17,597 nt of DNA from DATKEU01 sp035544495 (GTDB lineage Bacteria > Myxococcota_A > Polyangia > Fen-1088): NCBI GenBank assembly GCA_035544495.1, contig DATKEU010000213.1:1-17597 (forward strand), given 5' to 3'. Positions within the stretch are counted from its first letter, which is position 1. The number at the start of each line of letters is the position of its first letter. Positions 1-8,196 of the stretch are shown in pieces. Position numbers and translations under genes: made by a program. The notes beneath the pieces were generated by a model that did not search any database, was not told the DNA's origin, and saw nothing but the letters and a program-made list of their open reading frames with translations.

Positions 1-930
1 AAGACCGCCGACGCGAAGGCCCGCCTGGAGAAACTGGGTCGCAACGATGCCTGCTCGTGCGGCTCTGGAAAGAAGTACAAGAAGTGCCACCTGCAGGCCG
101 ACGAGGCCGCCGCCGCGCCGCCGCCCGCGCCGCCCAGCGCGAAGGACGTGCTGGCTGGCGGCTGGCGCCTGTTCGAGCAGCGCCGCCCCGCCGCCGCCGA
201 GAAGGAATTTCGCGCCGCCCTGGCCATCGAGCCCGGGTTGGTCGACGCCCGCGTCGGGATCGGCATGGCCCGCCTGGCCGCCGGCAACGCCGACGGGGCC
301 AAGGAAGAGCTGTCGGCGGTAATCGCCGAGGGCGAGCCGAAGCTGGCCGGACTGCGCGACGAGAAGGTCAAGGACGCCTTCAACCGCCCCGAGGCGCAGC
401 CGCTCATCCGCGCCGCCCACGCGCTCGGCTGCCTCGCCTACGATCAAAGCCGCTTCGAAGACTCGCTCAAGGATCTCGAGCGCGTCTATCAGATAGACGA
501 AGGCGCCGTCGGCACCGAGGCGCGCCTCATCTCGGCCAAGTCGCTGATGAAGCTCGGGCGCCCCGCCGACGCCATCGCCATGCTGGAGCCCGCCGCCGGC
601 ACCGCCGACGCCAGCAGCCGCGTGAACATGGGGCTGGCGCTGGCTCACTTCGCCGCCGGCGCGAACGAACAGGCCAGCGCCGCGCTGGACAAGGCGCTGC
701 AGGCCAACCCGCACTATGGCAAGACGGTGCTGGGGCGCGTGCGCCGCCGCGTCGAGAACATCGCCGGGACACAACCCGGTTCGCTGGAGGAGGCGCTGGT
801 CTACAGCCAGACCTACGGCGACGTCTGGACCGACGAGGCCAAGAAATTCCTGCAAGCCGCCTTGGACGCGCGCGCCGCCGAATCGCGCGGGCGCGGCGCT
901 GGCGCCGCGCAGGCGGAGTCCGTCGCCTGA
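1..930 (+). CDS. SEC-C zinc-finger and TPR-repeat protein, 5' end outside the window
   Basis: The frame is open from the first base of the window, so the true start lies upstream. A GTG at 148 is only an internal codon. Residues 14-30 of the visible part read RNDACSCGSGKKYKKCH, a nearly canonical SEC-C motif whose three cysteines and one histidine bind zinc in SecA tails, YecA-like and many stand-alone proteins. The usual proline before the second-position cysteine is alanine here. An Ala/Pro-rich linker follows, then about 250 residues of helical repeats with TPR-like spacing (for example LFEQRRPAAAEKEFRAALA). The tail is Ala/Arg-rich. SEC-C motifs commonly mediate protein or ribosome contacts and TPRs are protein-binding scaffolds. 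The specific partner is unknown. The gene lies 24 bases upstream of the release-factor-like gene and probably shares its transcript. What precedes the SEC-C motif cannot be seen. Confidence 0.85.
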   Translation, partial: KTADAKARLEKLGRNDACSCGSGKKYKKCHLQADEAAAAPPPAPPSAKDVLAGGWRLFEQRRPAAAEKEFRAALAIEPGLVDARVGIGMARLAAGNADGAKEELSAVIAEGEPKLAGLRDEKVKDAFNRPEAQPLIRAAHALGCLAYDQSRFEDSLKDLERVYQIDEGAVGTEARLISAKSLMKLGRPADAIAMLEPAAGTADASSRVNMGLALAHFAAGANEQASAALDKALQANPHYGKTVLGRVRRRVENIAGTQPGSLEEALVYSQTYGDVWTDEAKKFLQAALDARAAESRGRGAGAAQAESVA

Positions 931-954
931 GCAGCGCGCCGCCGAGATCCCGCG

Positions 955-1365
955 ATGCCGCTGTCGGGTGAACGGGCGCGGGCTATCGCCGAACGGCTGG
1001 CGATGCTGGGCGTGCGGGACGAGGAGCTGGACGAGACGTTCGTGCACGCCGGCGGCAAGGGCGGACAGAACGTGAACAAGGTGGCGACCTGCGTGGTGCT
1101 GGTGCACCGCCCGTCGGGCGTCGCCGTCAAATGCCAGCGCGAGCGCACGCAGGGCGCGAACCGCTTGCTCGCGCGCGAGCGACTGGCGGACAAGATCGAA
1201 GAGGCGCAGCTTGGCCGGGCCAGCGCGCGGCAGCAGGAGATAGAGAAGATCCGGAGGCAGAAGCGCCGCCGCTCGCGCCGGGCGAAACAGAGAATGCTGG
1301 CCGACAAGCACGCGCATGCGCGCAAGAAAGCGTCGCGCGCGGACGTCCGCTCCGGCGAGGACTGA
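955..1365 (+). CDS. Release-factor-like protein with GGQ motif (peptidyl-tRNA hydrolysis domain only)
   Basis: This 136-residue protein has an RF-1 domain (PF00472 type). The GGQ tripeptide is at residues 36-38, within HAGGKGGQNVNKVAT. It is followed by a CQRERTQGANR stretch (residues 60-70) like that of RF1/RF2 domain 3. The codon-reading domains of true release factors are absent, so it should not recognise stop codons. The C-terminus (about residues 98-128) is very rich in Arg and Lys, resembling the basic tail that ArfB places in an empty mRNA channel. Known relatives free peptides from stalled ribosomes or from 50S-peptidyl-tRNA. The segment after GGQ looks more like the small release-factor-like/mtRF-R group than ArfB. 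The start is ATG with only a weak Shine-Dalgarno. Its stop overlaps the ribosome-binding site of the next gene, suggesting coupled expression. The family is confident; the exact rescue role is inferred. Confidence 0.87.
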   Translation: MPLSGERARAIAERLAMLGVRDEELDETFVHAGGKGGQNVNKVATCVVLVHRPSGVAVKCQRERTQGANRLLARERLADKIEEAQLGRASARQQEIEKIRRQKRRRSRRAKQRMLADKHAHARKKASRADVRSGED

Positions 1366-1377
1366 GGGGCGGCCCGC

Positions 1378-2247
1378 ATGAGCGGCGGCGGCGGCGAGCA
1401 CGGCGGCACCGGCGCCTCCGTCCCCAGCGCGGCGCTCTACGCGGCGCTGGCCGCCGTCTATGATCGCTGGCAGGCCAGCGACGGAACGCCGTTCTCTCAT
1501 CTGGCGCTGGCGCAGCTGGAACCGGCGCTCGCCCGCCACCGGCGCGCGACGTCGGTCGCCTCGTTCGTCGATCTCGGCTGCGGCACGGGCGAGCTGCTGC
1601 TGGCGCTGCGCGCGCGCCATCCAAACTGGCGCCTGTGCGGAGTGGACGCCTCGGCCGAGATGCTGGCCGTCGCGCGCGCGAAGACGAACGCCGCTGGCAT
1701 TGCCTGGCGGGCGTCGGCGCTCGAGCGCGCCGACCAGGCGCTGGGCACCGAACGCTTCGACACCGCCGGGGCTTTCTACGACACGCTCAACCACCTGCCG
1801 GATCGGGCGGCGCTGGCGCGCGCCTTCCGCGCGGTCGCCCGCCTCCTGGTGCCGGGCGGGCTGTTCGTCTTCGACGTCACCAACGCGCTCGGCTTTCGGC
1901 GCTGGTGGACGGGCAATCGCACGTGGCGCGGCGCTGGCTGGCAGGTTCGCGTCGAGATGGCCTACCACCCGGCGGCCAGCGACGCCGAAGCCGCCGCCAC
2001 GGGCAGCACGGGCACCGGCCTGGCCGACGTCACCGTCATCGAAGAAAAAGGCATCGCGCGCCGGGCCGCCATCGCCGAACGCTGTTTCGCCGATCCGGTC
2101 ATCAGATCCACCCTCGCCGAGGCTGGCCTGCGCGTGGAATCGGTAAGGTCCTGGGCACCTTTCGACATTGACGCAGAAGGCAAAACGCTGTTCTTTGCCA
2201 TCAAAGAGTCCAACGCGTCTGAACTGACCATGCGAACATTGCGTTAA
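1378..2247 (+). CDS. Class I SAM-dependent methyltransferase
   Basis: This 289-residue protein has a Rossmann methyltransferase core. Motif I (FVDLGCGTGELLL) is at residues 63-75. The acidic residue that contacts the SAM ribose is probably D90, in LCGVDASAEML. A motif-IV-like segment, GAFYDTLNHL, is at residues 131-140, and a post-motif strand LLVPGGLFVFDV follows at 156-167. The NPPY signature of PrmC and N6-adenine enzymes is absent, and the FYDTLNHL context resembles small-molecule methyltransferases. The substrate cannot be told. GAGGGG at 1364-1369, overlapping the preceding stop codon, is a good ribosome-binding site 8 bases before the ATG. The gene is probably co-transcribed with the GGQ protein. 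Its last 100 bases are clearly less GC-rich than the rest and run into the AT-rich region before ilvB. Confidence 0.86.
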   Translation: MSGGGGEHGGTGASVPSAALYAALAAVYDRWQASDGTPFSHLALAQLEPALARHRRATSVASFVDLGCGTGELLLALRARHPNWRLCGVDASAEMLAVARAKTNAAGIAWRASALERADQALGTERFDTAGAFYDTLNHLPDRAALARAFRAVARLLVPGGLFVFDVTNALGFRRWWTGNRTWRGAGWQVRVEMAYHPAASDAEAAATGSTGTGLADVTVIEEKGIARRAAIAERCFADPVIRSTLAEAGLRVESVRSWAPFDIDAEGKTLFFAIKESNASELTMRTLR

Positions 2248-2248
2248 T

Positions 2249-2279
2249 TTGTTTCAATTCTCCGTGTAGGCTTTATCGT
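2249..2279 (+). promoter_or_regulatory. Possible ilvB promoter (weak)
   Basis: The 107-base gap before ilvB is the most AT-rich stretch of this region. It holds TTGTTT at 2249-2254 and TATCGT at 2274-2279, separated by 19 bases. An alternative -35, TTTCAA at 2252-2257, gives 16 bases. Neither pairing matches the sigma-70 consensus well. A local promoter is plausible because ilvBN is functionally unrelated to the upstream genes. I see no leader peptide rich in branched-chain amino acid codons, no T-box and no attenuator stem. Confidence 0.25.
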
Positions 2280-2343
2280 ACATCAGAATTATGTCGACTT
2301 TCCGGCGAAAGCGCACTAGCGTAGCCGTCCTTCGCCACCAAAC

Positions 2344-2348
2344 AGGAG
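2344..2348 (+). promoter_or_regulatory. Ribosome-binding site fixing the GTG start of ilvB
   Basis: AGGAG lies 6 bases before the GTG at 2355. No in-frame ATG lies near the start of the TPP-binding domain, so this site supports GTG as the true start and the presence of a roughly 30-residue N-terminal extension. Confidence 0.75.
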
Positions 2349-2354
2349 ACTGCC

Positions 2355-4142
<1,788 letters not shown>

Positions 4143-4676
4143 ATGTCCGCCGCAGCCGTATCGCCCATCAGCCTGGCGCCCGCCGCCCGGCTGCACACGC
4201 TGTCGATCCTCGTTCGCAACAAGCCGGGCGTCCTGGTGCGCGTCGCGCTGATATTCTCGCGGCGCGGGTACAACATCGAGAGCCTGGTCGTCAGCCCCGA
4301 GGCGTCGGACGGGCAGATGTCGCGCATGACCATCACCTGCAGCGGCGATCCCGAGACGCTGGAGCAGATCATCAAGCAGGTCACCAAGCTGATCGACGTC
4401 GTGACCGCCTTCGACCACACTGGCCAGGCGGTCATCGAGACCGAGATCGCGCTGGTCAAGCTGCAGTGCAAGATCGACCAGCGCACGGAGATCCTGCAGA
4501 TCGCCGAGCAGTACAGCGCCAAGGTCGTCGATTACAGTCCGGAGTCGCTGATCGTCCGCGTCTACGGCGTCAGCGACAAGCTGGACGCGTTCCTCACGCT
4601 GCTCGCCCCTTACAACCTCGTGGAGCTGGTGCGGTCAGGCAAGATCCTGATGACGCGCGGCCTGGCGACGACGTAG
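4143..4676 (+). CDS. ilvN: Acetohydroxyacid synthase small (regulatory) subunit
   Basis: This 177-residue regulatory subunit activates IlvB and normally confers valine feedback inhibition. An N-terminal ACT domain spans about residues 17-90, with the hallmark NKPGVL at 26-31 and the strand/helix RRGYNIESL. A C-terminal ACT-like domain follows at about 100-175. A 17-residue Ala/Pro-rich extension precedes the ACT domain. The ATG directly follows the ilvB stop codon. Its ribosome-binding site GGAAGGGAG (4127-4135) lies inside the ilvB end, so the two subunits are almost certainly translated from one message. The conserved Asn and Gly of NKPGV, important for valine binding in E. coli IlvH/IlvN, are present, so feedback control is plausible. 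The gene ends 12 bases before a perfect inverted repeat shared with the convergent folB. Confidence 0.95.
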   Translation: MSAAAVSPISLAPAARLHTLSILVRNKPGVLVRVALIFSRRGYNIESLVVSPEASDGQMSRMTITCSGDPETLEQIIKQVTKLIDVVTAFDHTGQAVIETEIALVKLQCKIDQRTEILQIAEQYSAKVVDYSPESLIVRVYGVSDKLDAFLTLLAPYNLVELVRSGKILMTRGLATT

Positions 4677-4688
4677 CGACGCCGCGAA

Positions 4689-4726
4689 CCGGACTACTCG
4701 TCGATTCGCACCGCCGAGTAGTCCGG
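4689..4726. terminator. Perfect 12-bp inverted repeat between convergent ilvN and folB
   Basis: CCGGACTACTCG at 4689-4700 is exactly complementary to CGAGTAGTCCGG at 4715-4726, with a 14-base spacer. It begins 12 bases after the ilvN stop. The folB stop codon (4694-4696, reverse strand) lies within its left arm, so the repeat also encodes the last residues of FolB. Neither side has a T-run, so it is not a textbook intrinsic terminator. Its position between convergent genes fits a two-way transcription end or an mRNA 3'-end stabiliser. Confidence 0.5.
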
Positions 4727-5050
4727 GTGGCCGGGGCAGCTGGGCGGGTGCAGCTTGCGCAGCTCGAGGCGGAGGCGGCGGGCGGCGGGGACGCGGGCGC
4801 GCAGCGCGGCCACCATGCGGCGGGCCAGCGATTCCAGCAGGCGGTGCGGCTCGCCGACGCCGATGCTGACGATGGCGTCGGCGAGGATCGTGTAGTCGAC
4901 GGTGTCGGCCAGGCGATCGCTGGTCTCGCCGGGGAGGGCGTCGAAGTCGGCCTCGACGTCGACCTCGAACTTGCGCGTGGTCTTGCGCTCGAGGGCGGTG
5001 GCGCCGTGGCGTCCTTCGAAGCCGACCCGGCAGAGCTTGATCGTCAGCAC
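4694..5050 (-). CDS. folB: Dihydroneopterin aldolase (folate synthesis)
   Basis: This 118-residue protein, the usual size for FolB, cleaves 7,8-dihydroneopterin to 6-hydroxymethyl-dihydropterin and glycolaldehyde. Alignment by eye with E. coli FolB matches the catalytic glutamate (E21 in ALERKTT), the active-site tyrosine in LADTVDY (Y53), the LLESLARRM helix (71-79) and the catalytic lysine in LRKLHPP (K99). The start is GTG, 27 bases after the def stop on the same strand, so def and folB are probably one transcript. The ribosome-binding site is poor. The last residues and stop codon lie in the inverted repeat shared with ilvN. No other folate gene is visible here. Confidence 0.87.
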   Translation of the reverse strand: MLTIKLCRVGFEGRHGATALERKTTRKFEVDVEADFDALPGETSDRLADTVDYTILADAIVSIGVGEPHRLLESLARRMVAALRARVPAARRLRLELRKLHPPSCPGHPDYSAVRIDE

Positions 5051-5077
5051 GGAAGCCCGTCCGATCCGGTGCGCCGC

Positions 5078-5656
5078 TCAGCCGGCGCTGGCGGCGTCGT
5101 CTTCTTCAGCGTCGGCCGCCTCGGCCTCGGCCTCGGCGTCCTTGCGCAGCTTGCGCTTGATGATCTCCCGCTTGACCGGGCCGACCTGATCGATCAGCAG
5201 CCGCCCGTTCAGGTGATCGGTCTCGTGCTGCAGGGCCCGCGCGAGCAGCTCCGATCCCTCCAGCTCGAACGTCTGCCCGCCTTCGTCCTGCGCGCGCACG
5301 CGGGCCCGCAGCCCGCGCTTGACCGGCACGTAGATGCCTGGAAAAGACAGGCAGCCCTCGTCGCCGGTCTGCGACTCCTTCGAGATCTCGACGATCTCCG
5401 GGTTGACGAAGACCCTGGGCGCCGAGCCCTCGGCGCCCCCCGCCACCTCGCCGTCGACGATGAACATCCGCAGCGGGGCGCCGACCTGGATCGCGGCCAG
5501 CCCGGCACCGTTCGCGGCCATCATCGTCTCGGTCATGTCAGCCACCAGCTGGCGCAGGTCGTCGTCGAAGTCGGTGACCGGCGCGGACGTCTGGCGCAGC
5601 CGGTTGTCGGGATAACGCAGGATTTGCCGCTGTGCCATGCGCGCTAACCATGACAT
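5078..5656 (-). CDS. def: Peptide deformylase
   Basis: This enzyme removes the N-formyl group from nascent proteins. All three metal-site motifs are intact: GAGLAAIQ (50-57), EGCLS with metal ligand C102, and QHETDHLNG with ligands H144 and H148 and catalytic E145. As listed the protein has 192 residues. The second methionine (residue 7, start at 5638) gives MAQRQILRYPDNRLR, which matches the family's usual N-terminus. It may be the true start, because neither candidate has a good ribosome-binding site. The C-terminus carries an acidic, Ala/Glu-rich tail of about 20 residues (173-192) beyond the catalytic domain. folB follows 27 bases later. The gene is divergent from ribA across a 124-base gap. 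Confidence 0.95.
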   Translation of the reverse strand: MSWLARMAQRQILRYPDNRLRQTSAPVTDFDDDLRQLVADMTETMMAANGAGLAAIQVGAPLRMFIVDGEVAGGAEGSAPRVFVNPEIVEISKESQTGDEGCLSFPGIYVPVKRGLRARVRAQDEGGQTFELEGSELLARALQHETDHLNGRLLIDQVGPVKREIIKRKLRKDAEAEAEAADAEEDDAASAG

Positions 5657-5724
5657 TTGAGGAATCGGCGATCAAGAACTGGCCCGGCGGCCCGGCGTTT
5701 GCAGCTCGCGCGAGGTGGAAGGGT

Positions 5725-5753
5725 TTGACAAAGCGGAAGCCCGTCCGTAACTT
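5725..5753 (+). promoter_or_regulatory. Sigma-70-like promoter of the ribA-mrp-pssA group
   Basis: A perfect -35 hexamer TTGACA (5725-5730) is followed by a 17-base spacer and TAACTT (5748-5753), which keeps the first, second and last consensus bases of the -10 box. Transcription would start near 5760, about 20 bases before the ribA ATG. It lies in the divergent def/ribA gap in the right orientation. The leader this implies is too short for an FMN riboswitch. Confidence 0.55.
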
Positions 5754-5780
5754 GCCGGCCAGGCGCCCATCAAAGTAGCG

Positions 5781-6434
5781 ATGACCAGCAACCTCACCCG
5801 GTACGCCGAGGCCGACATCCCCACCGCGCACGGGCCCTTTCGCCTGTACGTCTATCGCGCCGGGGACGCCACCGGGCCGGCCGCCGAGGAGCACGTGGCG
5901 ATGGTGCGCGGCAACGTCAGCGGCGCCAGCAACGTCCTCTGCCGCGTGCACTCCGAGTGCTGGACGTCGGAGGTCGTGCACTCGCTGAAGTGCGACTGCC
6001 GCGAACAGCTGGACGCCGCGCTCGAGCGCGTGGCCGCCGAAGGAACGGGCGTGGTCGTCTACCTGCGCCAGGAGGGACGCGGCATTGGCCTTGGGAACAA
6101 GGTGCGGGCGTACGCGCTGCAGAACGCGGGCGCCGACACCGTCGAGGCGAACTTGGCGCTGGGCTTCGAGGCGGATGAGCGCTCGTACGATCTGGCGGCG
6201 GCGATCCTGCAAGACCTGGGCGTCAAGTCGATCCGGCTGCTCACCAACAACCCGCTCAAGGTGGCGGGGCTGAAAGCGGCGGGCGTCAAGGTCAGCGACC
6301 GCATCGCGCACTGGGTGGGTGAAAACCAGTACAACGCCGACTACCTGGCGGTGAAGCGCCGCAAGATGGGCCACCACCCCGACCAACACCCGGTGCGCCT
6401 GCACGCGCTGCCGTCGGCGCGAAAGCGTCCGTGA
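5781..6434 (+). CDS. ribA: GTP cyclohydrolase II (riboflavin synthesis)
   Basis: This 217-residue, stand-alone RibA converts GTP to diaminohydroxy-ribosylaminopyrimidine phosphate, formate and pyrophosphate, the first committed step to riboflavin. Zinc ligands C60, C71 and C73 are in SEC...LKCDC. The RQEGRGIGLGNK loop is at 96-107, the proposed nucleophile tyrosine is Y111 in RAYALQ, and TVEANLALGF and RLLTNNPLK (152-160) are conserved. There is no RibB (DHBP synthase) fusion, and the N-terminus starts directly at the RibA fold. The ATG is preceded by a sigma-70-like promoter but only a weak ribosome-binding site. The last bases overlap the mrp start as GTGA, so mrp is probably translationally coupled. 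A short basic tail rich in His and Arg ends the protein. Confidence 0.93.
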   Translation: MTSNLTRYAEADIPTAHGPFRLYVYRAGDATGPAAEEHVAMVRGNVSGASNVLCRVHSECWTSEVVHSLKCDCREQLDAALERVAAEGTGVVVYLRQEGRGIGLGNKVRAYALQNAGADTVEANLALGFEADERSYDLAAAILQDLGVKSIRLLTNNPLKVAGLKAAGVKVSDRIAHWVGENQYNADYLAVKRRKMGHHPDQHPVRLHALPSARKRP

Positions 6435-7534
6435 GCGACATCGTCTCCGTCGACGCCGTTCGCGCCGCGCTGGCCAAGGTCAACGACCCGGCGCTGGAGA
6501 CCGACTTCATCACCGCAGGCATGGTCAAGGACGTCGCCGTCGACGGCGGCAAGGTGCGCGTCGCGATCCAGTTGACCACGCCCGCCTGCCCGTCGAGGGA
6601 CGCCATCCGCCGGTCGATCGAGACGGCGGTAAGTGCGCTGGCCGGGGTCGCCTCCGTCGAGGTGACGCTGTCGGCGACGGTCGTCGGGCGCCCCAACCAT
6701 CCCTCGAACCCGCGCCTGCCCGGGGTCAAGAACATCATCGCCGTCGCCGCCGGCAAGGGCGGCGTCGGCAAGTCGACGGTCGCCACCAACCTGGCGGCGG
6801 CGCTGTCGCGCCTGGGCGCCGAGGTTGGCATCCTGGACGCCGACGTCTACGGCCCGTCGGTGCCGCAGATGATGGGCGTGCCGGAGGTGCCGGCGGGCGC
6901 GGAGAGCGGCCGCCAGATCATCCCCGCCATCCACCACGGCATGCGGGTCATCTCGGTCGGGTTCTTCGTCGAGCGCGGGGGCGCCGTCATCTGGCGCGGC
7001 CCCATGGTCGGCAAGCTGCTGCAGCAGTTCATCGAGGACGTGCAGTGGGGCGAGCTGGACTACCTGGTGATCGATCTGCCGCCGGGGACGGGCGACGCGC
7101 AGCTGTCGCTGTCGCAGCTTCTGCCCATCACCGGCGCGGTGATGGTGACGACGCCGCAGGAGGTGTCGGTGATCGACGTCGAGAAGGCGCTGGGGATGTG
7201 GAAACGCGTCGAGGTGCCGGTGCTTGGCCTGGTCGAGAACATGAGCGGCTTCGTTTGCCCGAGCTGCGGCCACCACGAGAACGTCTTCCTGCAGGGCGGC
7301 GGGCGAAAGCTGGCCGAGCGCGAGGGGATTCCGTTCCTGGGCGAGATCCCGCTGCAGAAGACCATCAGCCGGGGCGGCGACGACGGGTTGCCGGTCGTCA
7401 TCGGCGATCCGGAGTCGAAGGTGGCGCGCACGTTCATGGACATCGCGCGGGCGGTGGCCTGCAAGCTGTCGGTGCGCAACATCGGCGCGCCCGGCAGTGG
7501 CAAGCGGAGCCCCAAGCTGACGACCATTCGCTGA
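6431..7534 (+). CDS. mrp: Mrp/ApbC/NBP35-family iron-sulfur carrier ATPase
   Basis: This 367-residue cytosolic P-loop ATPase belongs to the family that carries and inserts [4Fe-4S] clusters. The N-terminal MIP18/DUF59 domain (about residues 5-85) contains the TTPACPSRD segment with C53. The deviant Walker A motif AGKGGVGKST is at 107-116, DADVYGPS at 136-143, and IDLPPGTGD at 214-222. The cluster-bridging CxxC pair (C276, C279) is in GFVCPSCG. All functional residues of the family are present. The start is GTG, overlapping the ribA stop by four bases (GTGA), so translation is likely coupled. A short basic tail follows the ATPase domain. Pairing with ribA and pssA is not functionally obvious. 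Confidence 0.94.
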   Translation: MSDIVSVDAVRAALAKVNDPALETDFITAGMVKDVAVDGGKVRVAIQLTTPACPSRDAIRRSIETAVSALAGVASVEVTLSATVVGRPNHPSNPRLPGVKNIIAVAAGKGGVGKSTVATNLAAALSRLGAEVGILDADVYGPSVPQMMGVPEVPAGAESGRQIIPAIHHGMRVISVGFFVERGGAVIWRGPMVGKLLQQFIEDVQWGELDYLVIDLPPGTGDAQLSLSQLLPITGAVMVTTPQEVSVIDVEKALGMWKRVEVPVLGLVENMSGFVCPSCGHHENVFLQGGGRKLAEREGIPFLGEIPLQKTISRGGDDGLPVVIGDPESKVARTFMDIARAVACKLSVRNIGAPGSGKRSPKLTTIR

Positions 7535-7550
7535 GCGCGATCAGGAAGGG

Positions 7551-7556
7551 AGGAGG
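7551..7556 (+). promoter_or_regulatory. Strong ribosome-binding site fixing the GTG start of pssA
   Basis: A perfect AGGAGG lies 7 bases before the GTG at 7564. It decides the start against the much longer open frame upstream and the later ATG at 7600, which has no such site. Confidence 0.8.
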
Positions 7557-7563
7557 GGGAGTC

Positions 7564-8196
7564 GTGGACACCAGCCCCAGACCCCGGCAGCACTTCTCGA
7601 TGATTCGCCAGTTTCATCTGGCGGACGCCTTCACGCTGCTGAACGGGTTCGCCGGGACGGGCGCCGTCCTGGCGTTCATGCGCTTCCTGCTGGATCACGA
7701 CAAGCGGTTCTTCTGGCTGGGCAGCGCTCTTCTTCCGGTGGCGCTGGTGATGGACGTCCTCGACGGCCGCATCGCGCGCTGGCGGCAGAACGCGTCGCCG
7801 CTGGGGCAGGAGCTGGACTCGCTGGCCGACGTCGTGTCGTTCGGCGTGGCGCCGGCGGCGATGGCCTACGCCGCCGGTCTGCGCGGCGGCTGGGACATCG
7901 TCATCCTGATGTACTTCGTGGGCTGCGGGATCTCGCGCCTGGCGCGTTACAACGTGACGGCGTCGTCGCTGGCGGCGGAGACCGGCAAGGTGACGCACTT
8001 CGAGGGCTTCCCCATCCCGACCAGTCTCCTCCTGGCCGGGATCATCGCGGCGCTGGCCGGGCTCCACCGCTGGCAGGAGGCGCTACCCGGCGGCAGCGTC
8101 GACCTCGGCCCCCTGACCCTGCACCCCTTCGCGCTGCTGTTCGCTTTGCACGGCAGCGCGATGATCAGCAAGACGCTGCGGATCCCCAAGCCGTGA
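7564..8196 (+). CDS. pssA: CDP-diacylglycerol-serine O-phosphatidyltransferase (phosphatidylserine synthase)
   Basis: This 210-residue integral membrane CDP-alcohol phosphatidyltransferase would transfer phosphatidyl from CDP-diacylglycerol to serine, the step leading to phosphatidylethanolamine. The full catalytic signature D-x2-DG-x2-AR-x8-G-x3-D-x3-D is present: D64, D67-G68, A71-R72, G81, D85, D89. Hydrophobic segments lie at about 23-40, 50-64, 92-104, 110-120 and near the C-terminus. FEGFPIPTS is typical of the PssA subgroup, favouring serine as acceptor over glycerol-3-phosphate or inositol. The GTG start is set by AGGAGG seven bases upstream. The open frame extends further upstream, but that part is antisense-like shadow of mrp. 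The gene follows mrp by 29 bases. Its final 114 bases overlap the tail of the convergent membrane protein gene. No phosphatidylserine decarboxylase gene is visible here. Confidence 0.92.
   Translation: MDTSPRPRQHFSMIRQFHLADAFTLLNGFAGTGAVLAFMRFLLDHDKRFFWLGSALLPVALVMDVLDGRIARWRQNASPLGQELDSLADVVSFGVAPAAMAYAAGLRGGWDIVILMYFVGCGISRLARYNVTASSLAAETGKVTHFEGFPIPTSLLLAGIIAALAGLHRWQEALPGGSVDLGPLTLHPFALLFALHGSAMISKTLRIPKP

Noticed and set aside
1378..2247. Methyltransferase considered as a PrmC-like enzyme modifying the GGQ glutamine of its neighbour
   Set aside because: The NPPY motif essential for PrmC-type glutamine methylation is absent; the corresponding segment reads FYDTLNHL.
5681..5696. Tandem GGCCCGGC direct repeat in the def/ribA gap
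   Set aside because: Only two eight-base copies in GC-rich DNA; too short to support an operator without further copies.
5657..5780. FMN riboswitch upstream of ribA
   Set aside because: The gap is 124 bases, the predicted transcript leader is about 20 bases, and none of the conserved RFN-element segments are visible.
7045..7563. Upstream extension of the pssA open frame
   Set aside because: This part lies inside mrp in another frame and has shadow composition. AGGAGG at 7551-7556 marks the GTG at 7564 as the start.
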